Shown here: in pieces, positions 1-13,603 of the stretch | How positions within the stretch are numbered: the first letter of the stretch is position 1 | Layout of the letters: the number at the start of each line of letters is the position of its first letter | NCBI RefSeq assembly: GCF_022458985.1 | Contig: NC_061783.1 | Coordinates: 12,531,913 to 12,595,912, forward strand | Length of the DNA: 64,000 bases | Direction: 5' to 3' | From: Mugil cephalus | Lineage: Eukaryota > Chordata > Actinopteri > Mugiliformes > Mugilidae | Made by a program: the position numbers and the translations under genes | Notes under the pieces: generated by a model | The model's input: the letters and a program-made list of their open reading frames with translations, nothing else | Told to the model about the DNA's origin: nothing | Databases searched by the model: none

Positions 1-415
1 GGAGAACATGTAGGTTTGAGTAATGAACTATAGTCGCAGTAGTAAACTTACAATAACACAAGTCATTTCTACAGCTCTGGTTACATATTATCCCTTTTTT
101 GCATAACATAGCATTGTTCCCTTTAGCTTGTACAAAAACTACTATTTCCATGTCATCTGTGGTTTTGATTCAACTAGTTTTTGCTTCAGGTGCCATTAAA
201 CCACAGCACAAAGGGATGCAACAACTGTGCATATCAAGGAGCTTAACTTCATGTTAAGAAGTAAGTTGTATGATAATTACTCGCCAATTAAAAAAATATG
301 CTATAATAGGGGGAGCCCTGCCCATAGGTAACACAGTCCAACTATTAGCACCATGTTTGGTTAGTCTGCACCAAAACAGATTTACTATTAAAGCAAACAT
401 TTACAAATTAAATAC

Positions 416-3400
416 CTGCAACACTTTGTCCAAAAGTAAAGGAGGGCTTTGGAGCCTCTGAAGTAGACGTTTCACTCTTCTCGGCTGGTTTGCCGAACGT
501 GTACGGTGGTGGTGGAGGTTGTTCTGTTGGAGCACTGGGTTTGCCGAAGGAGAAGCCTCCTGTGCTGGCGGGAGCAGAATCTGCATCCTTGCTAGCAGCC
601 CCGAAGAGGAAGGTCGGCTGAGCCGAGGGGGCGGCCGCTTCCTTCTTCTCCTCTGGCTTTCCAAACGCAAATGTGGGAACAGCTGGCTCCGTGCCCGCCT
701 GCAAGGATCCAAAGGTAGAGCCCCCTTGTGTCGCTGGTGGTCGCTCCCCTAGTCTTGAAAACACAGACCCAGTTGCGGTAGTTGTTGTGGTGGTTGCGTT
801 GGTGTTTGTTGACGTGGTGTCGTTTGATGACGTCGCTGTGTCACTCTTTTCTTCGGAGGAAGAGGGAGGAGTGAAAGTAATGGATGCTGAGGAGGTTGTG
901 GTGGTGTCTGATGTTTTCTCTTCAGGTTTTGACAGTCCGAAGGTGAAGCCTCCTTTAGAGGAGCTGCTATCTGCGGTAGATGAGGCAGTACCAAACACTA
1001 TCCCCCCGCCGACCCCAAACTTAAATCCAGCACCAGCTGCGGGCTGGTCTGACTTCTTGTCATCACTGGAGGCACCTCCAAAACTGCCGAATTTGAAACC
1101 TGATGAAGCAGTAGTGTCTTTAGAAGTAGTTTCTGATGAGGAGCTTCCAAATGGGAGTCCAAATTTGAATCCACCTGATGACGAAGAAGAAGATGACTCC
1201 GAAGACGAGGTCCCAAACTTGAAACCTCCAGAGCCAGATGCTGCAGTACTGTCTGATGTGCCGAACTTAAAACCTCCAGGAGTAGAGGTAGAAGAGCCAA
1301 AAGTAGAGGATCCTGAAGTCCCGCCAGCAGAAGAACCGAAAGAACCAAAGGCTGAAGAGAAACGGAGGATAACAAATATTCACAGATTTGTAAAGGTCAA
1401 GATTAGGTGCAGGTTTTACGCAATCGTAAAAGTTCATTCTATGTTTATAAATGGGACGCATCAATAAAACATTTAGAACCCACAAGTCATTTACTACTGA
1501 CAACATATTGCAAATTCCCAAAAGCACGCTGCTTTATTTACCCTTGGGCTCCACGCTAGCTCCAGGTTTGGCAGCCTGACAGGCAACACACTGCACATCA
1601 GCAGCCTTATTCTGAAGAAGACAGACGTCACAGTCCCAGGTTCCTTCTGGCTTCTTGAACTTGTCTCCCAATCCAAACACTGGTGCACTGGTGGCTGACG
1701 AAGAGGTTTCTGCTGAAGATCCTGTAGGAAGGAAGAGGAAATAAAAATCATTTCAAGGTAAATTTTAGTCACAGACACACGGATGAATAGAGATGAAGCA
1801 AAATTCAGGAGTTATAAAAAGATCATTACCTGGTTTAGCACTCGTACAGGCCACACACTTAGAGTCTTCTGCCTTGTTCACTACCATACATGTATCACAC
1901 TCCCATGAATCCTCAGGTTTTTTGAATTTGTCTCCAAATCCACTGAACCCTGTAGAAACAGGGGCTGTGGGGGAAGATACAGTCTTAACGGCTGAGAAGG
2001 CAGAGGGCAGAGTCAGCGAGGGTTTGAGCCCTGTCCCGGGTTTAGCCGTTTCACAGGCCACACACTTTACTGCATCCGGTTTGTTTATAACGAGACACGT
2101 ATCACAGTCCCAGGTACCAGCAGGTTTGGAAAATATGGTGTCGAAACCTGTGGTTGTAGTGGTGGAGGTGGTGTTTGAGCTGCTGCTCTCCATTCCAACA
2201 GAGGTGCCGGATGATTGTTTACTGTCCATGGATTTGGGCTGCGGAGCCGCACAGCAAACACACTTTGTGTCTGATTGCTTGTTATTAACCAAACAGACGT
2301 CACAGCTCCAGCCTGTGGAGGCTTGTGAGAAACCGCCAAACTCTGAAGAAGAAGACAGGAAGGAGGTTGTAGAACTGGAGGAGGGAGCGGTGGCTTGCGT
2401 GGACGTCTGCTGGACAGCAGCTTTGGTGCTTGGGGAAATCTGAGCAACTGGAGAAGCAAAGCCTGGAAAGACACATTTAAAAGGAATTAACTTTGATGTT
2501 CGAAATGTAATGAAATAAGAACAAAAAGATAGTGCTGCAATAATTCTAACCAGGAGCTTTGAGGAGATCCAGCACGCTCCCCTGCTTTAGAGTTTTGGCT
2601 GGTTTGAAAGGTCCTTCAAAATCTTCGGTGCTTTTGCTCGTTGCTGGCTTCACTGTAAAAGAAAAAAACAAAAACAAACAGACACCAAAATATTAACACT
2701 TTCTCAGTCAATACGTCAGTGAAAAGCCCAACTCTAAGAAACTTCTCTTACCTGCTGCTGCTATGGGTGTGGTCAGTTTTCCATTTGACATGGAGGGACC
2801 CAACTTTGCTACAGGTGCACTGAAAGTAAATCCAGCCTGCAAAGAAACAAAGCACAACTTTATAACTTGTTTTTGAAGAAATTAGAGACGCTTTAAGCAC
2901 TGGAAATAAAAACAATGTGCTTACAGAAGGAGAAAAGGAAGGTGGGCTAGCAGCAGTGGCCTTGACAATAGGGGAGGAAAATGTAAAAGGTACACAGGGG
3001 GGCGTTGATGCCTTTGGTGGATCCTGGAAAATAAAATAAAACATTAGCAAAATGCTGTTTGCGGCTAAACTTGTATTATCAACATTGTAGAATCAGACTG
3101 TTTTAAGACAGACCTTATTTGTGAGTGTTTCCTTAGCGGGGGTGACCGCAAGGGTCTTGGGGGAGGAGCTGGTAGAGGAGGAAGTGGTGAGAGGTGGTAG
3201 GGGAGAGGAGAAGCTGAAGGTGGGCAAGGCAGATGTGCTGATGGGAAGTGAAATGGTCGGGAGGTCCGGTACTTCGGCCACCTTAAGATCAGAAAACAAA
3301 CACATGCATCACATTTTACCAGTCTTTAAAATCATATTTCATGGATTAACATAAATGAATAAAAGAAACATTTTTGTATATATACAAAGCTCTCACCTCA

Positions 3401-6400
3401 TCGTCGTCCAGTCGTTTGGACGGGGGGCGTGTACTGGTCCTATCTCGCTTCATCTTGCCCCCTCCGGAGCTCACACCGCTGGCTGCAGGTGTGCTGGACA
3501 GTGGATAGGATGGGCCGCTAGAACCCATTGTGCTGCAAGACAGATGAAGCAAACTTTATTTAAATTACAAAAAAAGCCTGCCATCCAAACAAATAACAGT
3601 AGGATATGCCGTGATTATTTTATTTTGATTTAAATAAAAAAAATCCTTTCGTCACGGAGGTTCTAGATGAACCTGACAACCTGACAAGGCCACGGTTTAA
3701 ATTTGTTTGTCTCAAAATGGTATCCTCTACAATGACGTCAATCAGAGCAGTTGTGGTTTTACCTGTGAGATGGACCCGCGATTGCTTCAGGTAGTTGTGG
3801 TGATTGTCTTGTGGGCTGCAGGAATGATAAATAAGAAAAATACTTAATGTCAAGTATGTATAAAGCACCATCTGGCTGCATTGAATAAAGATGAGCCATG
3901 TCAAGGTGTGAAATGTTGCAGCTCTGTTCAACTGACCGTCTCTCTTGTGTTCCTGTCAAGAGTTCGGCTCAGTCCTCCAGGGGTTAAAGTTGGCCTGAAG
4001 GACACGGAGCGGTTTCCTGACACAGATGGTGAAGAAGGTACCACAAGTTTCTGCACTGGTGGGAGGTTTGAGTCCATCTAAATTCAAGAAAGGATGGTTA
4101 TTAAATGAGAGAAAAAAATTCATATTCAAGTGAGGTGCTGTGTTTAATTTTTTGTTTAGATCTAAGATCTCAAGGGGCGTTAAAATGTGATTAAATCAGA
4201 AGTGAGGTGTACTCAATGGGCACAATCTAAAATACGAAAATCAATCAAATCTTGGACTATATTTTTAACTCTGTCACTCTGAAGCAATCATGAAAGGCCC
4301 AGTTAAATAGTGGGCTCTCTTGTTTCTGCGAGGGTCAATACACCATTGTTTTTGTCCTTTACAAAGCAGCTGTCACAGCTGTGAATGCCAGACATTTATT
4401 ATTGGGGACAGGTCCAGTACAGAGCTGGCACATTTAAACAATGGAGTACATTTAACACACTTACGATCCTAATGCAATATGGACCCAGGAAGAGTTATTC
4501 CTCACAAATGTGTAAATACAGACGTGCACACAGCAGTGAACAGCTGAGGGGAATTCCGTTAATGAGCGCAAAGGAAGCCAACAGGCAGCGGGAGTGAAAA
4601 TGACAGGAAGACAGATCGCAACAAGTGCTGCTGGGTTTGTACAATGATATTCCTGTTCCCAACACCAAGTACACCGGACAGTACACTCAAGCGGAGCTAA
4701 GACGTGGACCTACACGCATCAGCTTTGACATACAAGATTGTCATTATGAAATCAAAAAACAAATGTTTACAGTTAGGTGAAAATTAAATTTCTATACTTA
4801 CCCGTTTCTTTTTTGACTGGAGATGTGAAACATCTGGATTTATGCTGTCCATTGACTGCAAACAGAAATGATGGGAGAGATTAATTTTTGGCTGGAGGAG
4901 ACTTGGGTATTTCAAGAGTTAAACTGCACACTGTAAACGGTTGCTTTCAATAAATGTAACATAAAAAACTTACTCTTGACATGGCTGCTGAATCTGCTGC
5001 TGGGATTCTCTTGGCATCCTGCAGGTCAAGACCAGGACAACACAAAGTATATATTTACAAATCCACTACCAATACATCAAACTCCACAACAAACAAACTT
5101 CATCACAAAAAGACAAAATGAAGCGAGCGTATGAGTTATGTGTGTACTCACAGCCAGTGGGCTCGACATACGCTCCAAGGACTGCAGGATGCGTCTGGCT
5201 GTGGCGCTGGTCACTCCACATGGCGAAGCACCAGCAGGCTTGGCCTTAATCTGTCTCCTCACTGGGGCCTAGACACCACATGAACTCATTTAGTCTCCAG
5301 TTACATTCATCAGTCATAATGTCATGACAGCGAGGGCAATAAATGCATATTTAGAGTAAATACATTAAACTAGTGGTTGGTGTGCTATGTAAACATCCAA
5401 CTGTATTGCACGTAAAGTATTGCACATAAATCACCTGGTATGGTGTTCCAGGGCGAGTGCGGGCACTTTTGACTGCGGCTGCCCCACCGTATGTCGTCTT
5501 CCCGGGGTAGAAAGGTGAATCTCCAAGCTGGCTGGAGTTCATCACTGTGCTGTTTAATGTCGACTAAAAACAAAAGGTTTTCTGGGTCACTTATCTACTC
5601 ACACGGCTCAAGTCGAAACAATAAGTTACCAAAATCCCCAGCTCTGAGGCACACATTTATCCTTTTAGCAACTCTAACTCTACATGCTCATGGGCAGGTA
5701 TATACTCACATTGGAGGAGGTTCCAAAGACAGACAGGTTGAACGCAGGCTTTTTAAGACTGGACTGGGAAGGCTGAGGCCCAGAATTTGTTCTGTCCGTC
5801 TCAGGGGACCAAAGCTGAGGAAGTGATGCCGTTTTGGAAGTGGGGACATCTGAAAGAGAGAAGACATTGAAGTCACAAGTGCATCAATCAAGTTAAGCCG
5901 CCTTAGGCGTAGGCTACATGTCTATACACAGTGTTGGGTGTGAAAATATTGCCTGTATTGTTACAGTAATTCAGTTCTGTGGCTGAACGTGGTTTCATGC
6001 ATTTAAATCAGCAGCATAACAAGCAGCAGTGTAGGATGAAAACTGCAGGTTCCTACTCCAACTAATCTATGCTGCAGTGAAAGATTAGGATTCCACAAAC
6101 AACTAATCATTTCACATGGCTGATCTTCCCAAGATTCATGGAGATGATGCAAAAGCTGTAGTGTATTTCCATTTACTTCCTATGATGTCTCGTTTAATTA
6201 ACTGTACATTCAAATAGTAAAGGCATTATATACACCACATCAGAAACATAAGCCAAAAACAATGGAAAACATTTCTTAAAAGGCTCAAAACAGCTGATGT
6301 ATAACACAAACGTGTGCTAAAATAATATTTTTTTCATCTGGTTATCAGATTAGTGTCTGTGTGAGAACATAATATTTTGCTAATAATATTAATCAGTGCT

Positions 6401-9400
6401 CAGTAGTTGGTTTCATCAAACTGATAAGGTCAGTTATACAAAGGTAGTGAAGTTTGTACACTGCATGGCCAAAAAAAGAGACAAAAAGTTGCCACCTGGA
6501 TTTAACTAAGCACATAGGTATGAGCCTCTTAGTGGATAATTACTGCATTTGTGATTATGTTTCAGCTGGTAACAAGTTATTAAACTCCAACTGATGCAAT
6601 GAGCAGCTTCTCATTTCTTAAGCAACCATGTGGAAAGACACATCCTGTGGGCGTGGAAAAGATGTTAGTGTGTTTGAGAAGGGTCAAATCATTGGCAGGC
6701 GTGAGGCAGAGAAAACATCTAAGGACATTGAATCAGAAACTACTAAAATTGGGTTAAGAACGATCCAACGCATCATTAAAAACTGGAAGGATCGTAGGGG
6801 AACCACCGTCTTCCATGAAGAAATGTGGTCAGAACGTTAACTTGACGCTGATTGATGGTGATCGGTGACCATGAAATCCCATTGAAGGAAAACAAAAGTA
6901 AAACTCAGGGCTATTTTTAATAGTGAAAGTAAAAGAATTTGTGATGGGAATTCAAGGGACTGAATAGATGTGTAGCCTTAAGAAAACCACTAATCAGTGA
7001 GGCTAACCGGGGGAAAAAAAAGGCTTAAATTTGCTGGGGAGCATGAGGATTGGACTCTGGAGCAATGGAGGAAGGTCATGTGGCCTGATGAGTCCAGATT
7101 TACCCTGTTCCAAAATGATGGGGCATCAGAGTAAGAAGAGAGGCAGATGAAGTGATGCTCCCATGATGTCTAGTGTCTACTGAACAAACCTGTGGGGGCA
7201 GGGCTATGATCTGGGGTTGCTACAGTTGCCCAAATCTAGGTTCAGCAACATTACACCCAAAGAATGAGGTCAGCTGACTACCTGAATATACTGAATGAAC
7301 AGGTTATTCCATCAATGGATTATTTCTTCCCTGATGTCACAGGTATATTTCAAGATGATAATGCCAGGATTCATGGTGCTCAAATTGTCAAAGAGTGGTT
7401 CAGGGAGCATCACACATAATCTTAACATACGGATTGGCCACCACAGAGTCCAGACCTTAAACCCATTCAGAATCTTTGGGATGTGGTGGAGAAGGCTCTG
7501 CACAGTGGTCAGATTCTCCCATCATCAATACAAGATATCGGTGAAAAATAAATGCAACACTTTATGGGAATAAATCTTGTGACATTGCAGAAGCTTATCA
7601 AAGCAATGTGTCAGCAAATGCTGCTGTAATCAAAGCTAAAGGTGGTTTAACAAAATATTAGAGTGTGTGACCTGTTTTCTTCTTTTTTTGGCCAAGCAGT
7701 GTAAATTGGACATGGAAATGTATGCAAATATCAGAAACACAGAACTATTTTATTTCAGCTGATTAATCTCCTCTTGCCATTTGAGGATTCTGGTGACATG
7801 TGTGGAAGCTTTTGATTATTTAATCTATATGATAATATTATACGCGTACAAAGACAAGAGTTTTTGTTTGATGCTACGTTCTTACCCTTGTCAGATGCAC
7901 GGGAGGAAAATCCACTTGTGGTGGAAATGTTATCATCTTCATGCTGTGAGAGGTTATCCTTGATTTCTTTGACCAAGGAGAAGCCTGTGGAAAAAGGTCC
8001 AGGGGCTGAGGAGGTGGAGGGCTGGGAGAAGAGGTTGCTGGAGGTCCCCAGGGTCGGAGATGACACATCCAGCGGGGTAAAGTGGAGGTGGGAGCGACTC
8101 AGAGGAGGTCGCAAGAGCACATAATCCTGAAAGTTCAGTGATGCACGGCTGGTTGAGGGTTCTGCGCAAGAGGGAAAGAAACCACAGATGTTGATAATGA
8201 TAGAAATCACATAAAAATCTGTTTAGATACAATTCTGGTACAAAGTATGTAATATTCGCTAGCTAACCTGTTGGATAACCTCAGAAAGAACGGTTCCTCA
8301 CCTGTGTTACTGGTGCTTGGTTCTGGGGAGTCACGTCCATCAAGAGGAGGAGGCCCTTCTTCACTGCCATTAGGAGGAGGAGGTGTCTGGCAGTTCTGGT
8401 CTGTCCTCTGTGATGGCTCTCCTCCTTCAGGAGCATCTCCGTTCTTGAAGTACTTCTGCAGCCAGGAAGGAACGATGCTCTTTACTGTGTCTGTCACTCG
8501 ACTGATGAGGCCTGACTGCTGCTGATAAAAAACATGAGAATAGGGAGAGAGAGAGCTGTGAATAGGAAGCCGTGAACAGTGAGATGAAAGTGAAGACAAA
8601 GCAAACAAAACAAAGCACCATCGACCCAAGACATTATATTGTCATGTCCTCATTAGGAAAAGCCCCTTGATGAGTGTCACTGGATAAAGCAGATAAAGCA
8701 AAATAAAACATAGCAGCATGTATAATGATATGCTGACAGAATAGTTTTGATTAATATAGTTTGTAGCGTTCAAGAAAAGCAATGAAATTGTGGCAAATTA
8801 ACTCCGGATAACTTCTTAATAATAACATAAAATTATTGAGCTCTTGTGATTAGCAATATGCAGCAATCAACATTGAATTTTATCACGTGAATCGGCTGCA
8901 CAGCCCCATTATTCGTCTTCCCAAGTGCAAAACAAAACACCAGCTCAGTATGACAGAAACTGGGTCAGGCACTGTGTGTGCTTCTATGAAACACTGAGCA
9001 AGTGAGGCTTGTCTGCTCTGTACCAAAGTCTAATACTGGATGAATTCCAGTCGATAAGTATGAGTCTCATCACCTACACACTGCACAGAAAGTAACAGTG
9101 TTTCCAGGATTTAGAGAACTCTTATGTAAAATTCATAAACTGTGGCAACTTGTGAAGCTATTCAACATTTTGAGATATTTCTAGGTCTTAACAGGGTAAA
9201 AGAACTATGGCGCGTTTCATGGACATGCCTCCACTGAAAAGAACAAATCTATTGCATGACTGCAAAGACAAATTAAGCAATGATGATGCACTAAAAAGTA
9301 GTGAATAAGGTGGTGCACCACTTTTTAATAGGTTTGTTGAATACCCTTTTGATGCAAAATTCTTTAACAGTTTATTTAATCTCTTTAACACCAGGACTGG

Positions 9401-11524
9401 TGCAATAACACTACTTGGATGATTTTAGATTAGGGTAATGCTGTCCTGTACTGTGATAACAAAGCAGATGGAGAAGGAAAAAGTGTTAAGTGAAAGCGGC
9501 ATTTGGCTAGTCATCTCCTCGTGTAGATGTTATGCATCCCATTTGTAACTTTGAACACCTGATAAGGGCCGTATGTGTCTGCGTACTGCTTATCTAAGAT
9601 ATACACCTGTGGGCCACACTGCACTTTACCCTCTTTGCAAATACACAACTTTAACTAATCACGAACATGTGCTACAACCAGGGAGGTTCTAGTTTACTTA
9701 TTATTCTGAGAAAATGTGAGGATTTAGGAGTGTTTCCACAGGGTCATATGACTAAGAGTGCATTTAGCGAGTTAAAAAAAAAAACATTTTACCATTTAAA
9801 CCACTCAATAGGTTATAATTACATGAAATGGCACAGGAAGTTTTGACAAAAATACTTGCACCATGGACATCCTGATGTGAATCAAGCAGAAAACCTGCAT
9901 GTCTTATCAAACTCGTTCTACTTTTCATCAGCAGTGTTGTAGAAAAGCTGGTCTTTATATGAACGTTTAATCAATCAAAATATTACAAAGTGAAGTTACT
10001 GTGTTTCTTCATTGGCTTTAATGCAATCTCTCTTTACTGTATCATTCCAAACTGTGTTATATTTTCCTGAGATGAAAACCTGATTATGCAAAAATGGGCT
10101 CCTGGGATTAGGTGTCAAGAAAGTTAACCTGATACTGACACCCCATGCAAGTCAGCAGTATGCACGAAACTACTAAAAATAAATTACTACACTGAGCCTA
10201 TATTTGCCTGGTTCTAAGCCAAGAGAGTGCAAGTTATAAACGCTTGTCTTGTGCTATAGTATTCAAATTTTATTGGTTTATGCTGTTTTCTTATGCCATT
10301 ATTTAGGAGTGACTGGGAGTGCCGTGGTGCGATTATGACAAAAACAACTAATGTCAAACAAATCCAACATATTATTGATTGATCTTGCAATGTTTTGTTT
10401 CTGCAAGTCATTAGGGTCATATATTGTAACTTTACACGATTGCTTCAATATTATTTAAAACGAGTCCACGCAAATATGGCAAACTGGAAAGAGCCACAAC
10501 AATGGCTATTCATCAAAACTGTTGAGTCCATCTAATTGATATCCATTAGGGGGTTACATTCATTTATTGCTGGTGAATAAATCACTGTATATTTGAATTT
10601 TCAAATGAAGCTTCTCAGTGATTTTGCCCGCCTATCATAAAAACAAACGATAACACCGAGCTGGTAGTTTACACGAATATACTAAATACACACAGTGTGT
10701 CAATGCATCTTGCATGTATCCAGACACGTCTTGTCCACTGTTAACGGTGTGGCGTCGTTTTTATGCCAACACTGGTGTCCAAAAGGTATGTGAATCCCCT
10801 CTGGTAACCATGTGGGTTCCCAATCAGCTTCCTGCGCAACTCAACTGGCTGAGATTTGGCTAACGCTAGCTAACGTCCAAAATGGCCTGTAACTTAACCT
10901 CAAAACGTATCAGTGTGAAGGACAGTCGCGCTTAGCTACGGACACGGGTTATTCAGATCAAAGTGATCATGTCACGTCTTCCTGTGACGGCGCGACGCCT
11001 TCAAACTTAGAAGCGAAGACAACAATGCGCTTCTCGGCAGAGCTAGCTGGATAGCTCGCGTTAGCCGCGTTGGCTAATACTCAGAAATCTACTTCCTTGC
11101 TTTTCGCTAACTTCGCCAACAGCTAAAAACTCGCCAACTTAGCCGCGGCTGGTTTTCTCGACTCGCCGCGCATGTGCTGGCATTTCAGCAAACGCGGGTT
11201 AACAAGTATAGACGACACACTGCCGTGATTTGACCTGTCAAGTCCGCCTGAATATGCTGCTAACCTGCGAGCTAGCTAGTTAGCATTTCTTCAACATGCT
11301 AGCAGCGCGTGGAGGCCACGAGCGCTAACGGCAGGCCATAAAATGTCTCCAACAAAACAATAACAACTGCTAAGTGACGGCGGCACTGCGTTGACCGTAA
11401 CGTAGTCGACACGGGCGTTAAGCGTTAAAACTTCTCCTCGGTTTACCTGTTTACTCTTGGCGTAAGGTTTAGAGGCGATGTGGTATCTCCTGCTTCTAAT
11501 TTTCCCTCCACCCGTGGCCGCCAT
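416..11524 (-). CDS. nup153: Nuclear pore complex protein Nup153, C-terminus off the left edge
   Basis: Nup153 is an FG nucleoporin of the nuclear basket that takes part in import, export and pore assembly. Eighteen coding exons join in phase: 11447-11524, 8302-8521, 7886-8161, 5710-5849, 5435-5563, 5152-5268, 4974-5018, 4802-4855, 3937-4077, 3763-3815, 3397-3532, 3114-3281, 2925-3023, 2752-2836, 2551-2652, 1830-2462, 1542-1721, 416-1351. They encode about 1197 residues. The start is the ATG at 11524 ([13 protein letters not shown]), as in human. An amphipathic stretch ([19 protein letters not shown]) follows at about residues 31-50, then the conserved [12 protein letters not shown] and YQAPVRRQ blocks. 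Four RanBP2-type zinc fingers (W-x-C-x2-C ... C-x2-C) lie in exons 1830-2462 and 1542-1721. The 416-1351 exon is a run of about 18 FG motifs (FKFG, FTFG, FSFG). The last donor at 416/415 shows that more FG exons lie to the left. Human Nup153 also has four fingers, with longer linkers between them. Identity is very secure; single exon edges are less so. Confidence 0.96.
6459..7701 (+). mobile_element. Tc1-like DNA transposon, decayed, in a nup153 intron
   Basis: A 1243-base element has near-identical terminal inverted repeats (CACTGCATGGCC followed by a run of A at the left; the reverse complement of GGCCAAGCAGTG at the right). TA lies directly outside both ends, as expected for Tc1/mariner insertion. 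Inside is a plus-strand transposase relic. At 6628-6840 it shows the helix-turn-helix region ([20 protein letters not shown], then [12 protein letters not shown]), ending in a stop. Near 7350-7395 it shows the catalytic-domain motif [12 protein letters not shown]. The pieces lie in different frames, so the gene is dead. It is antisense to nup153 in the intron between exons 7886-8161 and 5710-5849. Similar copies are common in fish genomes. Confidence 0.9.
8516..8524 (-). promoter_or_regulatory. nup153: Tandem NAGNAG splice acceptor of nup153 exon 2
   Basis: Read on the minus strand, the acceptor is atcagCAGCAGTC, so splicing after either AG keeps the frame. Use of the first adds one glutamine at the exon 1/exon 2 junction (SKQ-QQSG versus SKQ-QSG). 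Human Nup153 has a run of glutamines at the same place. Such sites commonly give both products, but which is used here cannot be seen. Confidence 0.6.
8522..11446 (-). other. nup153 intron 1, no gene seen
   Basis: This is the largest intron of the visible part of nup153. It is AT-rich apart from its upstream CpG-rich end. The open frames inside are short and resemble nothing I know. No clear transposon ends were seen. Confidence 0.6.
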
Positions 11525-11640
11525 GGCTCTTTCGTCTGATGAGTGTCTGTCGGCGCCGGATAGCTGTCATCCAGCACAGCGGCCACACACGGAGGCACTC
11601 TGGGAAATGTAGTAGCCGAACCTAACAAAGGAGGTCGGCG
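10700..11640 (-). promoter_or_regulatory. nup153: Likely nup153 promoter and 5' UTR, CpG-rich
   Basis: The flank of the first nup153 coding exon is visibly richer in CG dinucleotides than the AT-rich sequence on both sides, with many GCTAGC/TTAGC-type runs. This is expected of a housekeeping promoter reaching into the start of intron 1. No TATA box was seen at a convincing distance. The transcription start cannot be fixed from sequence. Confidence 0.45.
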
Positions 11641-13603
11641 CGACTGCGGCAGGTCTTACCCCACATGGTTTATGTAGCTAATCTGCCCCTTAATTAACTA
11701 AAATAATCCGTAGTTTGAGAATTAATTCATTTGTTTTATTGATATTAATATACATTTTTGGTTTCAGACTGTTGGTCCGAAATAAACAAGCTGAGCTGAG
11801 AGACGTTAATTTTATCCAACAATCAACTGGTAAATTCAGAAAATGATTTGAATGACCAATAAATATGTGCACTACCAATTAGACCAAAAGGCAGATCGTG
11901 AGCGTCAGTGAAATAATTGTAGTTTATAGAATTTTATTACAGGAGAATGGTGAAAGGTAACCATTTGCTTCGAGCACTAACATAATAAATTTGACTGGTG
12001 AGTGTCTGAATAAAATTGACTTTGGCATCCCTGTGGACCTAATACAATGTGCTTTGTTCATTATGTATCACAACCGGATCACCTTGGACACTGTTTTACC
12101 CACTATATTTGTACAATTTTCTCTTATATTATACTTATATTTTAATTTACTAATACTAACACTTTTATTTAATTTTAATCTTATTTTTTCTTTCTTTTTA
12201 CTAGAGGGTTTTATGAGCAACTAAGCTACTGTGACCAAGTAATTTCCCTTGTGAATCATTGAAGTCTAAGTCTAATCAAGAGGAAATGCAGAATATGATT
12301 TTTTTTATCATGTGTGAATTGTTTGTTCCATTATGTTGTTGATGTAACACTGACTTTAAAATGATATAATATAATGAGTCGATCTGTTGCTGCAGACCTC
12401 AAATACGAGGACACACGTAAAATATCTTAGAAAATGTATACAAAAAAACATAACAAATTTGTTTAATGTAGTAATATATTTATACCTACAAAAGCAATCA
12501 AACCCATACAAATCATACACAAGCAATAACACAATATAAATGTTCAAGTTATACACAGTAGTCTGCACTTAAAGTATTGTACGGGTTCATGTAACTGGAA
12601 CCACTAAATCAGATTAGTGCTAAATAAGGTTTAATTCAAACAACAATGCCAAATACACCACACACTCAACAGTATCGAGAATGGTTTATGTGGACCACAC
12701 TGTGTTATTAAAGTCACATTTCATTCATATGGATCACTGAAAAAAAAGACTTATTAAGATGGACTATTTCACAAAAGTGATTATCCTTTGCTACTAAAAG
12801 TCACAGTATTTTCCTGTATACTATAAACATGTACTCGTAACAAACATACAAAATTACAAACATACAAAAAAGATATCTTGACAGTTTTAGTAATAAATGC
12901 AATAATAAAATGTGCAGGCCATGGTTTGTTCAGGGGCACTCATTCATTTGAAAAGCACAGCGGCTGTATTTCATCATGGCGCAGTGTTTTATAGAAAAGA
13001 TGCCCTTACACAAGAACAAATACATTAAATCATCTCAATTCAAATAATTTACAAAATACAACAGTAAATTTGCCTTTTCTTGTAAACCTATAAACTCTAC
13101 ATAATAACATATAAAGACACGCCAGTGAAAGAGGTTAATTGCAAAAAGTCTTAAGAGTATGTAGAATATGTTCCCAAGGGCTGTGGGAGGGGACTGGTTC
13201 TTACAGCCCTCACTCAACACACTCACTCACTTGTCCCACAGTGCAAAACATCCAAACAACATGAATTCTACTGTTGAGCAGAACATGTTGGGTGAGTTCT
13301 CATTCACAATAAAGGAAGATTAATTTGTTATTTTGGTCTGTTTAGAAATGAAGCGTCCACCTCAGTGTTGTGTTTTGTATCCAATTAGAACATCGGTACA
13401 TTCATCGAGTCTAGCTGGTCTGACTTCTCGTTCACTTATCTGCTTCACAGGCGAGCTGAATGCTCTGCGTCAGTGTTGTTTACTGTTTCTTTCCTTTATG
13501 GCCGTTCACAAATCTGTTCTTCCCCGAGCCTCTCCTCCGTTTTGTAGGTTGTGAACTTCTCAAATTATCGCTCCGAGCTGCGGAGCAGAACCACATAATC
13601 ACG
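11640..13603. other. Intergenic region and 3' side of ptdss1
   Basis: AT-rich sequence lies between the nup153 5' end and the ptdss1 stop codon. Part of it must be the ptdss1 3' UTR, transcribed leftwards. Several minus-strand AATAAA or near matches exist (for example TTTATT on the plus strand at about 11735 and 11934), but none can be chosen as the true poly(A) signal. No coding frame or RNA gene is supported. Confidence 0.5.

Noticed and set aside
749-994. Pro/Gln-rich minus-strand frames at 401-712, 749-994 and 998-1375
   Set aside because: These are shifted frames of the same FG exon, without FG motifs.
673-1467. 264-residue plus-strand open frame rich in Val, Glu and Pro
   Set aside because: It is the reverse of the nup153 FG-repeat exon; the low-complexity repeats keep the antisense frame open. 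The minus strand has the FG motifs and splice sites.
1793-2443. 216-residue plus-strand open frame
   Set aside because: It is antisense to the nup153 zinc-finger exon, which has four well-spaced CxxC pairs on the minus strand.
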